A stretch of 64,000 bases of DNA from positions 1 to 64,000 of the forward strand of contig NZ_JAKNQY010000022.1 of NCBI RefSeq assembly GCF_024494355.1, written 5' to 3'. The translations under genes were made by a program, and so were the position numbers. The notes below the pieces were generated by a model. The model searched no databases and had not been told where the DNA came from. It saw only the letters and a list, made by a program, of their open reading frames with translations. This document shows positions 46,625 through 54,451 of the stretch, piece after piece (within the stretch, counting starts at the first letter, position 1; every line of letters begins with the position of its first letter). This DNA is from Pseudomonas sp. Q11. GTDB lineage: Bacteria > Pseudomonadota > Gammaproteobacteria > Pseudomonadales > Pseudomonadaceae.

Positions 46625-46714
46625 GAGGGAGCAAAGCTTGCTCGCGATGAGCGATGGCGCAGTCTTGCCGTTGAACCGTGTCGTCTGTATCGCGAGCAAG
46701 CTTTGCTCCCACAG
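46625..46714. repeat. REP pair (REPIN), GCAAAGC type
   Basis: gagggagcaaagcttgctcgcgat (46625-46648) and atcgcgagcaagctttgctcccacagg (46689-46715) are inverted copies, the left one slightly altered. They mark the right edge of the accessory stretch. Confidence 0.85.
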
Positions 46715-46836
46715 GCTCACCCACAGGGCTCGCTCTACAGGTTTGAGTGCATACCGATCTGGGCCGTCGCGAAACCGTCCGGTCATGGCATAATCCTTCA
46801 CCTTTTATTTCCAGCACCTGCAAAGGGGGCAATTCC

Positions 46837-47199
46837 TTGACCGCTTCAAGCAAAACGTTGCACCTTTTCGGCATCAAAGCCTGTGACACGATGAAAAAGG
46901 CGCGCACTTGGCTCGATGATCACGCTGTGCACTACGACTTTCACGATTACAAAACCGCCGGCATTGACCGTGAGCACCTGACCCAATGGTGCAACGAGCA
47001 TGGCTGGCAAGTGGTGTTGAACCGTGCCGGTACGACCTTTCGCAAACTCGACGACGAACGCAAAGCCGATCTCGACCAGACGAAAGCCATCGAACTGATG
47101 CTCGCCCAACCCTCGATGATCAAGCGCCCGGTGCTTGATCTCGGTGACCGAACCCTGATTGGCTTCAAGCCAGATATTTATGCGGCAGAGATCAAGTAA
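46837..47199 (+). CDS. ArsC/Spx-family reductase-like protein (YffB type)
   Basis: A 120-residue thioredoxin-fold protein of the ArsC/Spx family. LHLFGIKACDTMKKARTWLDDH has the single active-site Cys of the YffB group; LVLNRAGTTFRKL-like (VVLNRAGTTFRKL) and MIKRPVLDL with the Arg-Pro motif are present. The start is probably TTG at 46837, with gggggc as ribosome site; no ATG is nearby and the frame upstream is unlike the family. It probably acts in thiol chemistry, but the substrate is unknown. It precedes dapD by 32 bases, as in other pseudomonads. Confidence 0.85.
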   Translation: MTASSKTLHLFGIKACDTMKKARTWLDDHAVHYDFHDYKTAGIDREHLTQWCNEHGWQVVLNRAGTTFRKLDDERKADLDQTKAIELMLAQPSMIKRPVLDLGDRTLIGFKPDIYAAEIK

Positions 47200-47231
47200 A
47201 CCTGCCCAGTCCATTTTGTAGAGGTAATTTC

Positions 47232-48266
47232 ATGTCCAGTACCCTGTTCAGCCTGGCCTTCGGTGTCGGCACACAAAACCGTCAAGGCACCTGGCTGGAA
47301 GTGTTCTACGCCCAACCGTTGCTCAACCCTTCGGCCGAGATCGTCAAGGCCATCGCGCCGGTTCTGGGTTACAGCGAAGGCAACCAGGCCATCACCTTCA
47401 CCACCGCCCAGGCTTCGCAACTGGCTGACGCGCTCAAGGGCGTCGATGCCGCGCAAGCCGCATTGTTGACCCGTCTGGCCGAGAGCCACAAGCCGCTGGT
47501 CGCCACCCTGCTGGCTGAAGACGCACCACTGAGTTCCACGCCCGAGGCCTACCTCAAGCTGCATCTGTTGTCCCACCGCCTGGTCAAGCCTCACGGCCTG
47601 AACCTGACCGGTATTTTCCCACTGCTGCCGAACGTAGCCTGGACCAGCCAGGGCGCAATCGACCTGGGCGAACTGGCCGAGCACCAGCTCGAAGCCCGTC
47701 TGCGCGGCGAGCTGCTGGAAGTGTTCTCGGTGGACAAGTTCCCGAAAATGACCGACTACGTGGTCCCGGCCGGCGTGCGTATCGCCGATGCCGCGCGGAT
47801 CCGCCTGGGCGCCTACGTGGGCGAAGGCACCACGGTGATGCACGAAGGTTTCGTCAACTTCAACGCCGGCACCGAAGGCCCGGGCATGATCGAAGGCCGT
47901 GTATCGGCTGGTGTGTTCGTTGGCAAGGGTTCGGACCTAGGCGGCGGTTGCTCGACCATGGGCACCCTGTCGGGCGGTGGCAACATCGTGATCAAGGTTG
48001 GCGAAGGCTGCCTGATCGGCGCCAACGCCGGCATCGGCATCCCGCTGGGTGACCGCAACACCGTGGAGTCGGGCCTGTACGTGACCGCCGGCACCAAAGT
48101 CGCCCTGCTGGATGAAAACAACCAACTGGTCAAAGTGGTCAAGGCCCGCGAACTGGCCGGCCAGCCCGACCTGTTGTTCCGTCGCAATTCCGAGACCGGC
48201 GCGGTGGAATGCAAGACTCACAAGTCGGCCATCGAACTGAACGCTGCACTGCACGCCCACAACTAA
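47232..48266 (+). CDS. dapD: Tetrahydrodipicolinate N-succinyltransferase
   Basis: DapD succinylates tetrahydrodipicolinate in DAP/lysine synthesis. The 344-residue protein is of the longer Pseudomonas/actinobacterial type, with an N-terminal domain to about 165 and a hexapeptide beta helix (DAARIRLGAYVGEGTTVMHEGFVNFNAG) thereafter. It belongs with dapC and dapE in this window. Confidence 0.95.
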   Translation: MSSTLFSLAFGVGTQNRQGTWLEVFYAQPLLNPSAEIVKAIAPVLGYSEGNQAITFTTAQASQLADALKGVDAAQAALLTRLAESHKPLVATLLAEDAPLSSTPEAYLKLHLLSHRLVKPHGLNLTGIFPLLPNVAWTSQGAIDLGELAEHQLEARLRGELLEVFSVDKFPKMTDYVVPAGVRIADAARIRLGAYVGEGTTVMHEGFVNFNAGTEGPGMIEGRVSAGVFVGKGSDLGGGCSTMGTLSGGGNIVIKVGEGCLIGANAGIGIPLGDRNTVESGLYVTAGTKVALLDENNQLVKVVKARELAGQPDLLFRRNSETGAVECKTHKSAIELNAALHAHN

Positions 48267-48283
48267 GCCGCTTCACACCCTCA

Positions 48284-48414
48284 CCTGTGGGAGCGAGCTT
48301 TTTTGTGGGAGCAAAGCTTGCTCGCGATGGCAGCGACACGGTTTACGGTGAGACCGCGTCATCGTTCATCGCGAGCAAGCTTTGCTCCCACAAAAAAAAG
48401 CCCGCTCCCGCAGG
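48284..48414. repeat. REPIN nested inside another palindrome
   Basis: Inner REP pair 48304-48392 (tgtgggagcaaagcttgctcgcgat and its inverse). It is framed by outer arms cctgtgggagcgagctttttt (48284-48304) and aaaaaaaagcccgctcccgcagg (48392-48414), which themselves pair with few mismatches. Confidence 0.9.
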
Positions 48415-48445
48415 GTCCGGCGTCATTCCAGCAGGGCCCGAAAGC

Positions 48446-49651
48446 ATGTTGATTCCCTCTCCCTGGCGCGCCGACTTTCCGGCCATCGCCGCCCTGCAAC
48501 GGCAAGGCCAGACCTACCTGGACAACGCCGCCACCACGCAAAAACCCCAAGCCCTGCTGAACGCCCTGGCGCATTACTACGCCAATGGCGCGGCCAACGT
48601 GCACCGCGCGCAGCATTTGCCGGGCGCCCACGCGACCCAGGCGTTCGAAGACAGCCGAGTCAAAGTGTCGCAATGGCTCAATGCCGGGGATTGCGGGCAA
48701 ATCGTCTTCTCCCATGGCGCCACTTCGGCGCTGAATCTTCTGGCCTACGGGCTGGAACATCTTTTCAATCCGGGCGATGAAATCGTCATCAGCGCCCTGG
48801 AACACCACGCCAACCTGTTGCCGTGGCAACAACTGGCCGAACGTCGTGCATTGACGCTGGTGGTGTTGCCGCTGGATGCCGATGGAGTGATCGATATCAG
48901 CACCGCCGCCGAACTGATCGGGCCACGTACGCGCCTGCTGGCGGTGAGCCAGCTGTCCAACGTGCTGGGCACCTGGCAGCCCTTACCAGCGCTATTGGCC
49001 CTGGCCAAGGCCCAAAGCGCGCTGACAGTGATCGATGGCGCCCAGGGCGTGGTTCATGGCCGTCACGATGTGCAGGCACTGGGCTGCGACTTTTATGTAT
49101 TTTCCAGCCACAAACTCTATGGCCCTGAAGGACTGGGCGTGTTGTTCGGCCGCACCGAAGCGCTTCATCAACTGCGTCATTGGCAGTTCGGCGGGGAGAT
49201 GGTGCAACAGGCCGACTACCACAGCGCCACGTTCCGCCCGGCGCCGCTGGGCTTTGAAGCCGGCACGCCGCCGATTGCCAGTGTGATTGGCCTGGGCGCG
49301 ACCCTCGACTACCTGTCCGGCCTCGACCCGCAGGCGGTCAGCGACCATGAAGCAGCGCTGCATGACTACCTGCTCCGCGGGCTGCTGGCGCGCAACGGCG
49401 TACGCCTGGTAGGCAATCCGAGCCTGGCCCTGGCCAGCTTCGTGGTCGAAGGCGTGCACAACGCCGACCTGGCCCACTTGCTGACCGAACAAGGCATCGC
49501 CGTACGTGCCGGGCATCACTGCGCCATGCCGCTGTTCAAGCACCTGAAGCTATCGGGAGCAATTCGGGTGTCGCTGGCGCTGTACAACGACTCCGCCGAT
49601 ATCGAACGCTTCTTCGAGGCGCTGGACCAGGCCCTGGAGTTGCTCCGATGA
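48446..49651 (+). CDS. csdA: Cysteine desulfurase CsdA/SufS type
   Basis: A PLP enzyme that takes sulfur from cysteine for transfer to CsdE. The 401-residue class II desulfurase has the cofactor-binding FSSHKLYGPEGLGVL and the catalytic Cys in RAGHHCAMPL. HGATSALNLL is the phosphate region. The ATG at 48446 is used; upstream codons are translated REP. csdE overlaps its stop by four bases. Confidence 0.93.
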   Translation: MLIPSPWRADFPAIAALQRQGQTYLDNAATTQKPQALLNALAHYYANGAANVHRAQHLPGAHATQAFEDSRVKVSQWLNAGDCGQIVFSHGATSALNLLAYGLEHLFNPGDEIVISALEHHANLLPWQQLAERRALTLVVLPLDADGVIDISTAAELIGPRTRLLAVSQLSNVLGTWQPLPALLALAKAQSALTVIDGAQGVVHGRHDVQALGCDFYVFSSHKLYGPEGLGVLFGRTEALHQLRHWQFGGEMVQQADYHSATFRPAPLGFEAGTPPIASVIGLGATLDYLSGLDPQAVSDHEAALHDYLLRGLLARNGVRLVGNPSLALASFVVEGVHNADLAHLLTEQGIAVRAGHHCAMPLFKHLKLSGAIRVSLALYNDSADIERFFEALDQALELLR

Positions 49652-50052
49652 GGCTGCCAGTCGACGCGACCGCAGCGCTGCAAGTTTTTCAGGACGCAGC
49701 TGGTTGGGAACAGCGCGCCCGGCTGCTGATGCAATGGGGCGAGCGTCTGCCGCCCCTGAGCGATGCGGACAAGTGCGAGGCCAACCTCGTCCACGGCTGT
49801 GAGAGCCAGGTGTGGTTGGTGGGTCAGTTACACGACGGGCACTGGCAGTTCTCCGCCAGCAGCGATGCGCGGTTGATCCGGGGGTTGGTGGCGTTGCTGC
49901 TGGCGCGGGTCAATGGGTTGTCCGCTGATGAGTTACAGCAGGTGGATTTGCCGGATTGGTTCAATCAGTTGGGATTGTCGCGGCAGCTGTCGCCATCGCG
50001 TAGCAATGGGTTGAATGCAGTCCTACAGCGGATGCGCGAATTGACGCAATAA
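49648..50052 (+). CDS. csdE: Sulfur acceptor protein CsdE (SufE family)
   Basis: CsdE takes the persulfide from CsdA. The 134-residue protein has the acceptor Cys51 in VHGCESQVWL, the family signature. It starts inside the end of csdA (ATGA overlap). In E. coli CsdA-CsdE works with TcdA (CsdL), whose gene lies here on the opposite strand just beyond a nested REP. Confidence 0.92.
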   Translation: MRLPVDATAALQVFQDAAGWEQRARLLMQWGERLPPLSDADKCEANLVHGCESQVWLVGQLHDGHWQFSASSDARLIRGLVALLLARVNGLSADELQQVDLPDWFNQLGLSRQLSPSRSNGLNAVLQRMRELTQ

Positions 50053-50054
50053 CC

Positions 50055-50212
50055 GTGGCGAGGGAGCTTGCTCCCGCTGGACTGCGCCCGTAGGAGCTGT
50101 CGAGTGCAACGAGGCTGCGATCTTGTCCCAGACAATTGAATCGCAAGCGAAAGATCAAAATCAAAAGATCGCAGCCTTCGGCAGCTCCTACAGAGCCCAG
50201 CTCCCTCGCCAC
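50055..50212. repeat. REPIN of one family nested in a REP pair of another
   Basis: Outer arms gtggcgagggagct (50055-50068) and agctccctcgccac (50199-50212) enclose a pair gtaggagctg..ggctgcgatc and gatcgcagcc..cagctcctac (50090-50191). It lies between the convergent genes csdE and tcdA. Confidence 0.9.
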
Positions 50213-50220
50213 AAAAGCCG

Positions 50221-51033
50221 TTACTGCCCGGGTTTAACCCGGTCAGCCGGCCGCCGAACCCCCGCCACAATCTTATCCACAGCCTTGGTCGCCGCGACCA
50301 TGCCGAATGTCGCGGTCACCATCATCACCGCGCCAAACCCACCGGCGCAGTCGAGCTTGACGCCGTCGCCGACAAAACTCTTCTGCAAGCAAATGCTGCC
50401 GTCCGGCTTCGGATAGCGCAGTTGCTCGGTGGAGAATACGCAGGGCACGCTGTAGTGGCGGGTCACGGTGCGGGAGAAACCGTAGTCGCGACGCAAGGTT
50501 GAACGCACTTTCGAGGCCAGCGGATCGTTGAACGTGCGGTTCAAGTCGCACACCTGGATCAGCGTCGGGTCGATCTGCCCGCCCGCACCGCCGGTAGTGA
50601 TGATCTGGATCTTGCGGCGCTTGCACCAGGCGATCAGCGCCGCCTTGGCGTTGACGCTGTCGATGCAGTCGATCACGCAGTCGATGTTCGGCGTGATGTA
50701 TTCGGCCATGGTGTCGCGGGTGACGAAATCTGCCACCGCATGCACCGTGCAGTCGGGGTTGATGCCGCGCAAGCGCTCGGCCATCACCTCGACCTTGGGT
50801 TTGCCGACGGTGCTGTCCAGGGCGTGCAGTTGGCGATTGGCGTTGCTGACGCAGACATCGTCCAGGTCGAACAGCGAAATCTCACCCACGCCGCAACGGG
50901 CGATGGCTTCCGCGGCCCAGGAACCGACGCCGCCCACCCCGACAATCGCCACATGGGCCGCCCGCAGGCGGTCCAGGCCTTCGATGCCATACAAACGGGC
51001 GATACCGGCAAACCGTGGATCTTCTGTACTCAT
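50221..51033 (-). CDS. tcdA: tRNA threonylcarbamoyladenosine dehydratase TcdA
   Basis: TcdA cyclises t6A37 in tRNAs to ct6A using ATP, with CsdA/CsdE as partners in E. coli. The 270-residue E1-like protein has VGVGGVGSWAAEAIARCGVG near residues 29-48 and the adenylation segment DLDDVCVSNANRQ. The second ATG (51033) is chosen over 51039. It is convergent with csdE. Confidence 0.93.
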   Translation of the reverse strand: MSTEDPRFAGIARLYGIEGLDRLRAAHVAIVGVGGVGSWAAEAIARCGVGEISLFDLDDVCVSNANRQLHALDSTVGKPKVEVMAERLRGINPDCTVHAVADFVTRDTMAEYITPNIDCVIDCIDSVNAKAALIAWCKRRKIQIITTGGAGGQIDPTLIQVCDLNRTFNDPLASKVRSTLRRDYGFSRTVTRHYSVPCVFSTEQLRYPKPDGSICLQKSFVGDGVKLDCAGGFGAVMMVTATFGMVAATKAVDKIVAGVRRPADRVKPGQ

Positions 51034-51096
51034 GACCATTACCCCAAAAACCGGCGCGCATTATAGGGCTTTGTCGCGGCAATTTAAGCAAAACCT

Positions 51097-51188
51097 CTGC
51101 GGGAGCGAGCCTGCTCGCGATAGCGTCAGTTCAGTCAATATAAATGCCGGCTGATCCACCGCTATCGCGAGCAGGCTCGCTCCCACAG
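51097..51188. repeat. REP pair (REPIN), GCGAGC type
   Basis: ctgcgggagcgagcctgctcgcgatagcg and cgctatcgcgagcaggctcgctcccacag are inverted copies, 34 bases apart, between the divergent genes tcdA and dapE. Confidence 0.9.
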
Positions 51189-51301
51189 TTTTTGTGCTCC
51201 ACCTGTCCCGTCCCGGGGGCCCATGGTGGTCGTTTTGCTATAAGATAACCGCCATTTTGTAAGCCTCGACCGAATAAAATCCAACGGTCGAACTCAGTAC
51301 C

Positions 51302-51373
51302 TGTGGGAGCGGGCTTGCTCGCGAAGCTTTTAGCGTCAGTGATGACGCCTTCGCGAGCAAGCCCGCTCCCACA
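51302..51373. repeat. REP pair (REPIN), GCGGGC type
   Basis: tgtgggagcgggcttgctcgcgaag and cttcgcgagcaagcccgctcccaca form a close inverted pair with a 22-base centre, 38 bases before the dapE start. Confidence 0.9.
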
Positions 51374-51410
51374 TGGACTGTGATCTTCTTTCCAGCTTTC
51401 GGAGTTTTCC

Positions 51411-52562
51411 ATGACGGCCCACGCCGACCTCTCGCCGACCCTGCAACTCGCCTGCGACCTGATCCGCCGTCCGTCCGTGACGCCGGTGGATGCCGATTGC
51501 CAGAAACTGATGATGCAGCGCCTGGGCAGTGCGGGCTTTACGCTCGAGCCGATGCGCATCGAGGATGTGGATAACTTCTGGGCCAGCCATGGCAAGCATG
51601 ACGGCCCGGTGCTGTGTTTCGCCGGGCACACCGACGTGGTGCCGACCGGCCCGGTGCAGGCCTGGCAGCTCGACCCGTTCGATGCGGTCATCGATGAACA
51701 CGGCATGCTCTGCGGCCGTGGCGCGGCGGACATGAAAGGCAGCCTCGCGGCAATGGTGGTGGCGGCCGAACGGTTCGTCGCCGACTACCCGGACCACAAG
51801 GGCTCGATCACTTTTCTGATCACCAGCGATGAAGAAGGCCCGGCCCACCACGGCACCAAGGCCGTGGTCGAGCGCCTCAAGGCCCGCCAGGAACGCCTGG
51901 ACTGGTGCATCGTCGGCGAGCCGTCGAGCACCACCCTGGTGGGTGACGTGGTCAAGAACGGCCGCCGCGGCTCCCTCGGCGCAAAACTGACCGTGCGCGG
52001 CAAGCAAGGCCACGTGGCCTACCCGCACCTGGCGAAAAACCCCATCCACCTGGCGGCTGCGGCGCTGGCAGAGTTGGCCGCCGAGCATTGGGATCACGGC
52101 AACGACTTCTTCCCGCCGACCAGTTTCCAGATTTCCAACCTTAACTCCGGCACCGGCGCGACCAACGTGATCCCCGGTGACCTGGAGGCGGTGTTCAATT
52201 TCCGCTTCTCCACCGAGTCCACCGTCGAAGGCCTGCAACAGCGCGTCGCCGACATCCTCGACAAGCATCAACTGGACTGGCACATCGACTGGGCGCTGTC
52301 GGGCCTGCCGTTCCTGACCGAGCCGGGTGCGTTGCTGGACGCCGTGTCTTCGAGCATCAGGGATGTCACCGGCCGCGAGACCAAAGCGTCCACCAGCGGT
52401 GGTACTTCCGACGGTCGCTTCATCGCCACCATGGGCACCCAAGTGGTGGAACTGGGGCCGGTCAATGCGACCATCCACCAAGTCAACGAACGCGTGCTGG
52501 CGGCCGACCTCGACGTGCTGACCGAGATCTACTACAAGACGCTGATCAAGTTGCTCGCCTGA
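51411..52562 (+). CDS. dapE: Succinyl-diaminopimelate desuccinylase
   Basis: DapE frees L,L-diaminopimelate in the succinylase DAP pathway. The 383-residue di-zinc M20 peptidase has zinc ligands in FAGHTDVVPTG, GRGAADMKGS and SDEEGPA, and the late His in TIHQVNE. It overlaps rlmA by one base (TGATG). Confidence 0.96.
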   Translation: MTAHADLSPTLQLACDLIRRPSVTPVDADCQKLMMQRLGSAGFTLEPMRIEDVDNFWASHGKHDGPVLCFAGHTDVVPTGPVQAWQLDPFDAVIDEHGMLCGRGAADMKGSLAAMVVAAERFVADYPDHKGSITFLITSDEEGPAHHGTKAVVERLKARQERLDWCIVGEPSSTTLVGDVVKNGRRGSLGAKLTVRGKQGHVAYPHLAKNPIHLAAAALAELAAEHWDHGNDFFPPTSFQISNLNSGTGATNVIPGDLEAVFNFRFSTESTVEGLQQRVADILDKHQLDWHIDWALSGLPFLTEPGALLDAVSSSIRDVTGRETKASTSGGTSDGRFIATMGTQVVELGPVNATIHQVNERVLAADLDVLTEIYYKTLIKLLA

Positions 52563-53371
52563 TGCTCGCCTGTCCGATCTGCAGTGAACCGCTGAACACG
52601 GTAGACAACGGCGTGGCCTGCCCGGCCGGGCATCGGTTTGACCGGGCACGACAGGGTTATCTGAACCTGTTGCCGGTGCAGCACAAGAACAGCCGCGACC
52701 CCGGCGACAATCAGGCCATGGTCGAGGCCCGTCGCGACTTTCTCAACGCCGGGCATTACGCCCCGGTCGCCCGACGCCTGGCCGAACTGGCCGCCGAACG
52801 CGCACCCGGGCGCTGGCTGGACATCGGCTGTGGCGAGGGCTACTACACCGCACAAATCGCCAACGCTTTGCCCGATGCCGATGGCTACGCCCTGGATATT
52901 TCCCGGGAAGCGGTCAAGCGCGCCTGCAAACGCGATCCAGGGCTGACCTGGTTGATCGCCAGCATGGCCCGCGTCCCCCTGGCGGACGGCTGCTGTCAGT
53001 TCCTGGCCAGCGTGTTCAGCCCGCTGGGCTGGCAGGAAGCCAAACGCCTGCTCAGCCCCGGTGGCGGCCTGATGAAGGTCGGCCCGACCAGCGGCCACCT
53101 GATGGAGTTGCGCGAACGACTGTACGACGAAGTGCGCCAGTACACTGATGACAAACACCTGGCCCTGGTGCCGCCGGGCATGGTGCTCGATCACAGCGAA
53201 ACCCTCGAATTCAAGCTGACGCTCGACAGCGGCCAGGACCGCGCCAACCTGCTGGCCATGACGCCCCACGGCTGGCGCGCCAGCGCTGAACGCCGCGCCA
53301 GCGTGATCGAGCAGACCGAGCCGTTCGAGGTCACGGTGTCGATGCGCTACGATTATTTCGTTCTTCAATAA
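52562..53371 (+). CDS. rlmA: Putative 23S rRNA (guanine-N1)-methyltransferase RlmA
   Basis: RlmA methylates G745 of 23S rRNA in E. coli. The 269-residue protein has an N-terminal zinc site (C4, C7, C20, H24) and an S-adenosylmethionine fold with WLDIGCGEGYYT. FDRARQGYLNLLP is typical of the family. It is coupled to dapE. Confidence 0.9.
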   Translation: MLACPICSEPLNTVDNGVACPAGHRFDRARQGYLNLLPVQHKNSRDPGDNQAMVEARRDFLNAGHYAPVARRLAELAAERAPGRWLDIGCGEGYYTAQIANALPDADGYALDISREAVKRACKRDPGLTWLIASMARVPLADGCCQFLASVFSPLGWQEAKRLLSPGGGLMKVGPTSGHLMELRERLYDEVRQYTDDKHLALVPPGMVLDHSETLEFKLTLDSGQDRANLLAMTPHGWRASAERRASVIEQTEPFEVTVSMRYDYFVLQ

Positions 53372-53454
53372 CTTTTTGATTCCCGGCCTCGGGCAACCGC
53401 CGGAGGCCAGTTAAATCCGCGAATGGATTTTTCAAGACCGCAGTGAGGACATCC

Positions 53455-53832
53455 ATGCGCCAACCCGATATCGAAATTTACCTCAAAGACGCCGACGTCG
53501 ATCACAAGGCCATTGCCGCCTGGCTCGGCCAGGCCTTGGGCCCGTGCAGCGACTGGGTCCAGAAAGGCCAGACCTACAAGTGCAAGGCCGGTGATATCCC
53601 GGTGACCTGGCTGCCCAAGGCCGTGGGAAAATGGAACAGCCTGTACCTGGAAAGCGACCAGACCCCGTGGGAAGACGACATCGCCTGCGCCCGCGCAGCC
53701 TTTGCCGCGCTGAACGTCGAAGTGCGTTGTGCGCCCGGTTCGTGGGTGGAAGAAGAAGGTGAGGAATCGGCCGATCGCTGGATTCGCATCAGTGCCGATG
53801 GGGAAGAAGAGATTACCTGGAAGACCGCGTGA
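53455..53832 (+). CDS. Conserved hypothetical protein
   Basis: A 125-residue acidic soluble protein (MRQPDIEIYLKDADVDHKAI start, ribosome site gtgagga). Trp-rich, with FDAIAAWLGQ-like helix (IAAWLGQALG), WLPKAVGKWNSLYLES and a C-terminal acidic run EEEGEES then DRWIRISADGEEEI. No domain recognised. It lies after rlmA, and codon use matches its neighbours. I think it is real because of its ribosome site and length, but its function is unknown. Confidence 0.75.
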   Translation: MRQPDIEIYLKDADVDHKAIAAWLGQALGPCSDWVQKGQTYKCKAGDIPVTWLPKAVGKWNSLYLESDQTPWEDDIACARAAFAALNVEVRCAPGSWVEEEGEESADRWIRISADGEEEITWKTA

Positions 53833-53876
53833 CGCAGCCAACTCCAATGTGAAAGCAGATCCCAATGCGGGAGCAC

Positions 53877-53968
53877 TGTGGGAGCAAAGCTTGCTCGCGA
53901 TGACTGAAGTACATTCAACATTGATGCAAGCTGACCTACCACTGTCGCGAGCAAGCTTTGCTCCCACA
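53877..53968. repeat. REP pair (REPIN), GCAAAGC type
   Basis: tgtgggagcaaagcttgctcgcgatgac and gtcgcgagcaagctttgctcccaca are inverted copies, 39 bases apart, followed by a short partial copy (ctcccacagggg). It lies between convergent genes. Confidence 0.9.
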
Positions 53969-54015
53969 GGGGGATCTACTCCCACAGGGGAATCTGCTAT
54001 GGCTTCAAGAGTGGA

Positions 54016-54225
54016 TTACAACCCCACCACATCCTCAGCCTGCAAGCCCTTCTGCCCTTCCACCACCGCGTACTCGACCTGCTGGCCTTCAGTCAGTGAA
54101 CGGTGGCCTTCGCCACGGATCGCGCGGTAATGCACGAATACATCCGCCCCGCCTTCACGCTGGATGAAGCCATAGCCTTTGGCGTCGTTGAACCACTTCA
54201 CATTGCCGGTTTCGCGTGCTGCCAT
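54016..54225 (-). CDS. Cold-shock domain protein (CspA family)
   Basis: A 69-residue RNA chaperone with one cold-shock domain. RNA-binding motifs KGYGFIQ (16-22) and VFVHY (29-33) are intact. The ribosome site (gggagtgag) is strong. The promoter at 54335-54362 gives a leader of about 100 bases, like cold-regulated csp genes. It is divergent from plsB. Confidence 0.94.
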   Translation of the reverse strand: MAARETGNVKWFNDAKGYGFIQREGGADVFVHYRAIRGEGHRSLTEGQQVEYAVVEGQKGLQAEDVVGL

Positions 54226-54334
54226 GATTGCTCACTCCCATTTTTATTTTTAAGTCGGCCTTTCGAGGGAAAGCCGTACGATCTTCGCCGCCGTCCGGCC
54301 GTCCACGAGGAAGGCAGAGGCAGTCAGCCGCCCG

Positions 54335-54362
54335 AGTATATGACAGACGCAAAAACTCTCAA
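54335..54362 (-). promoter_or_regulatory. Promoter of the cold-shock gene
   Basis: ttgaga (54357-54362) and tatact (54335-54340) on the minus strand, 16 bases apart, fit sigma-70 well. Start near 54328. Confidence 0.65.
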
Positions 54363-54451
54363 CTGACTTTACTTCGGCGCTTTTTTGCCGATTTTCGACG
54401 AATCCGGCACACTAGCCGCCGCTTTATCTTATCCACTCATGCAGAAGCCGT

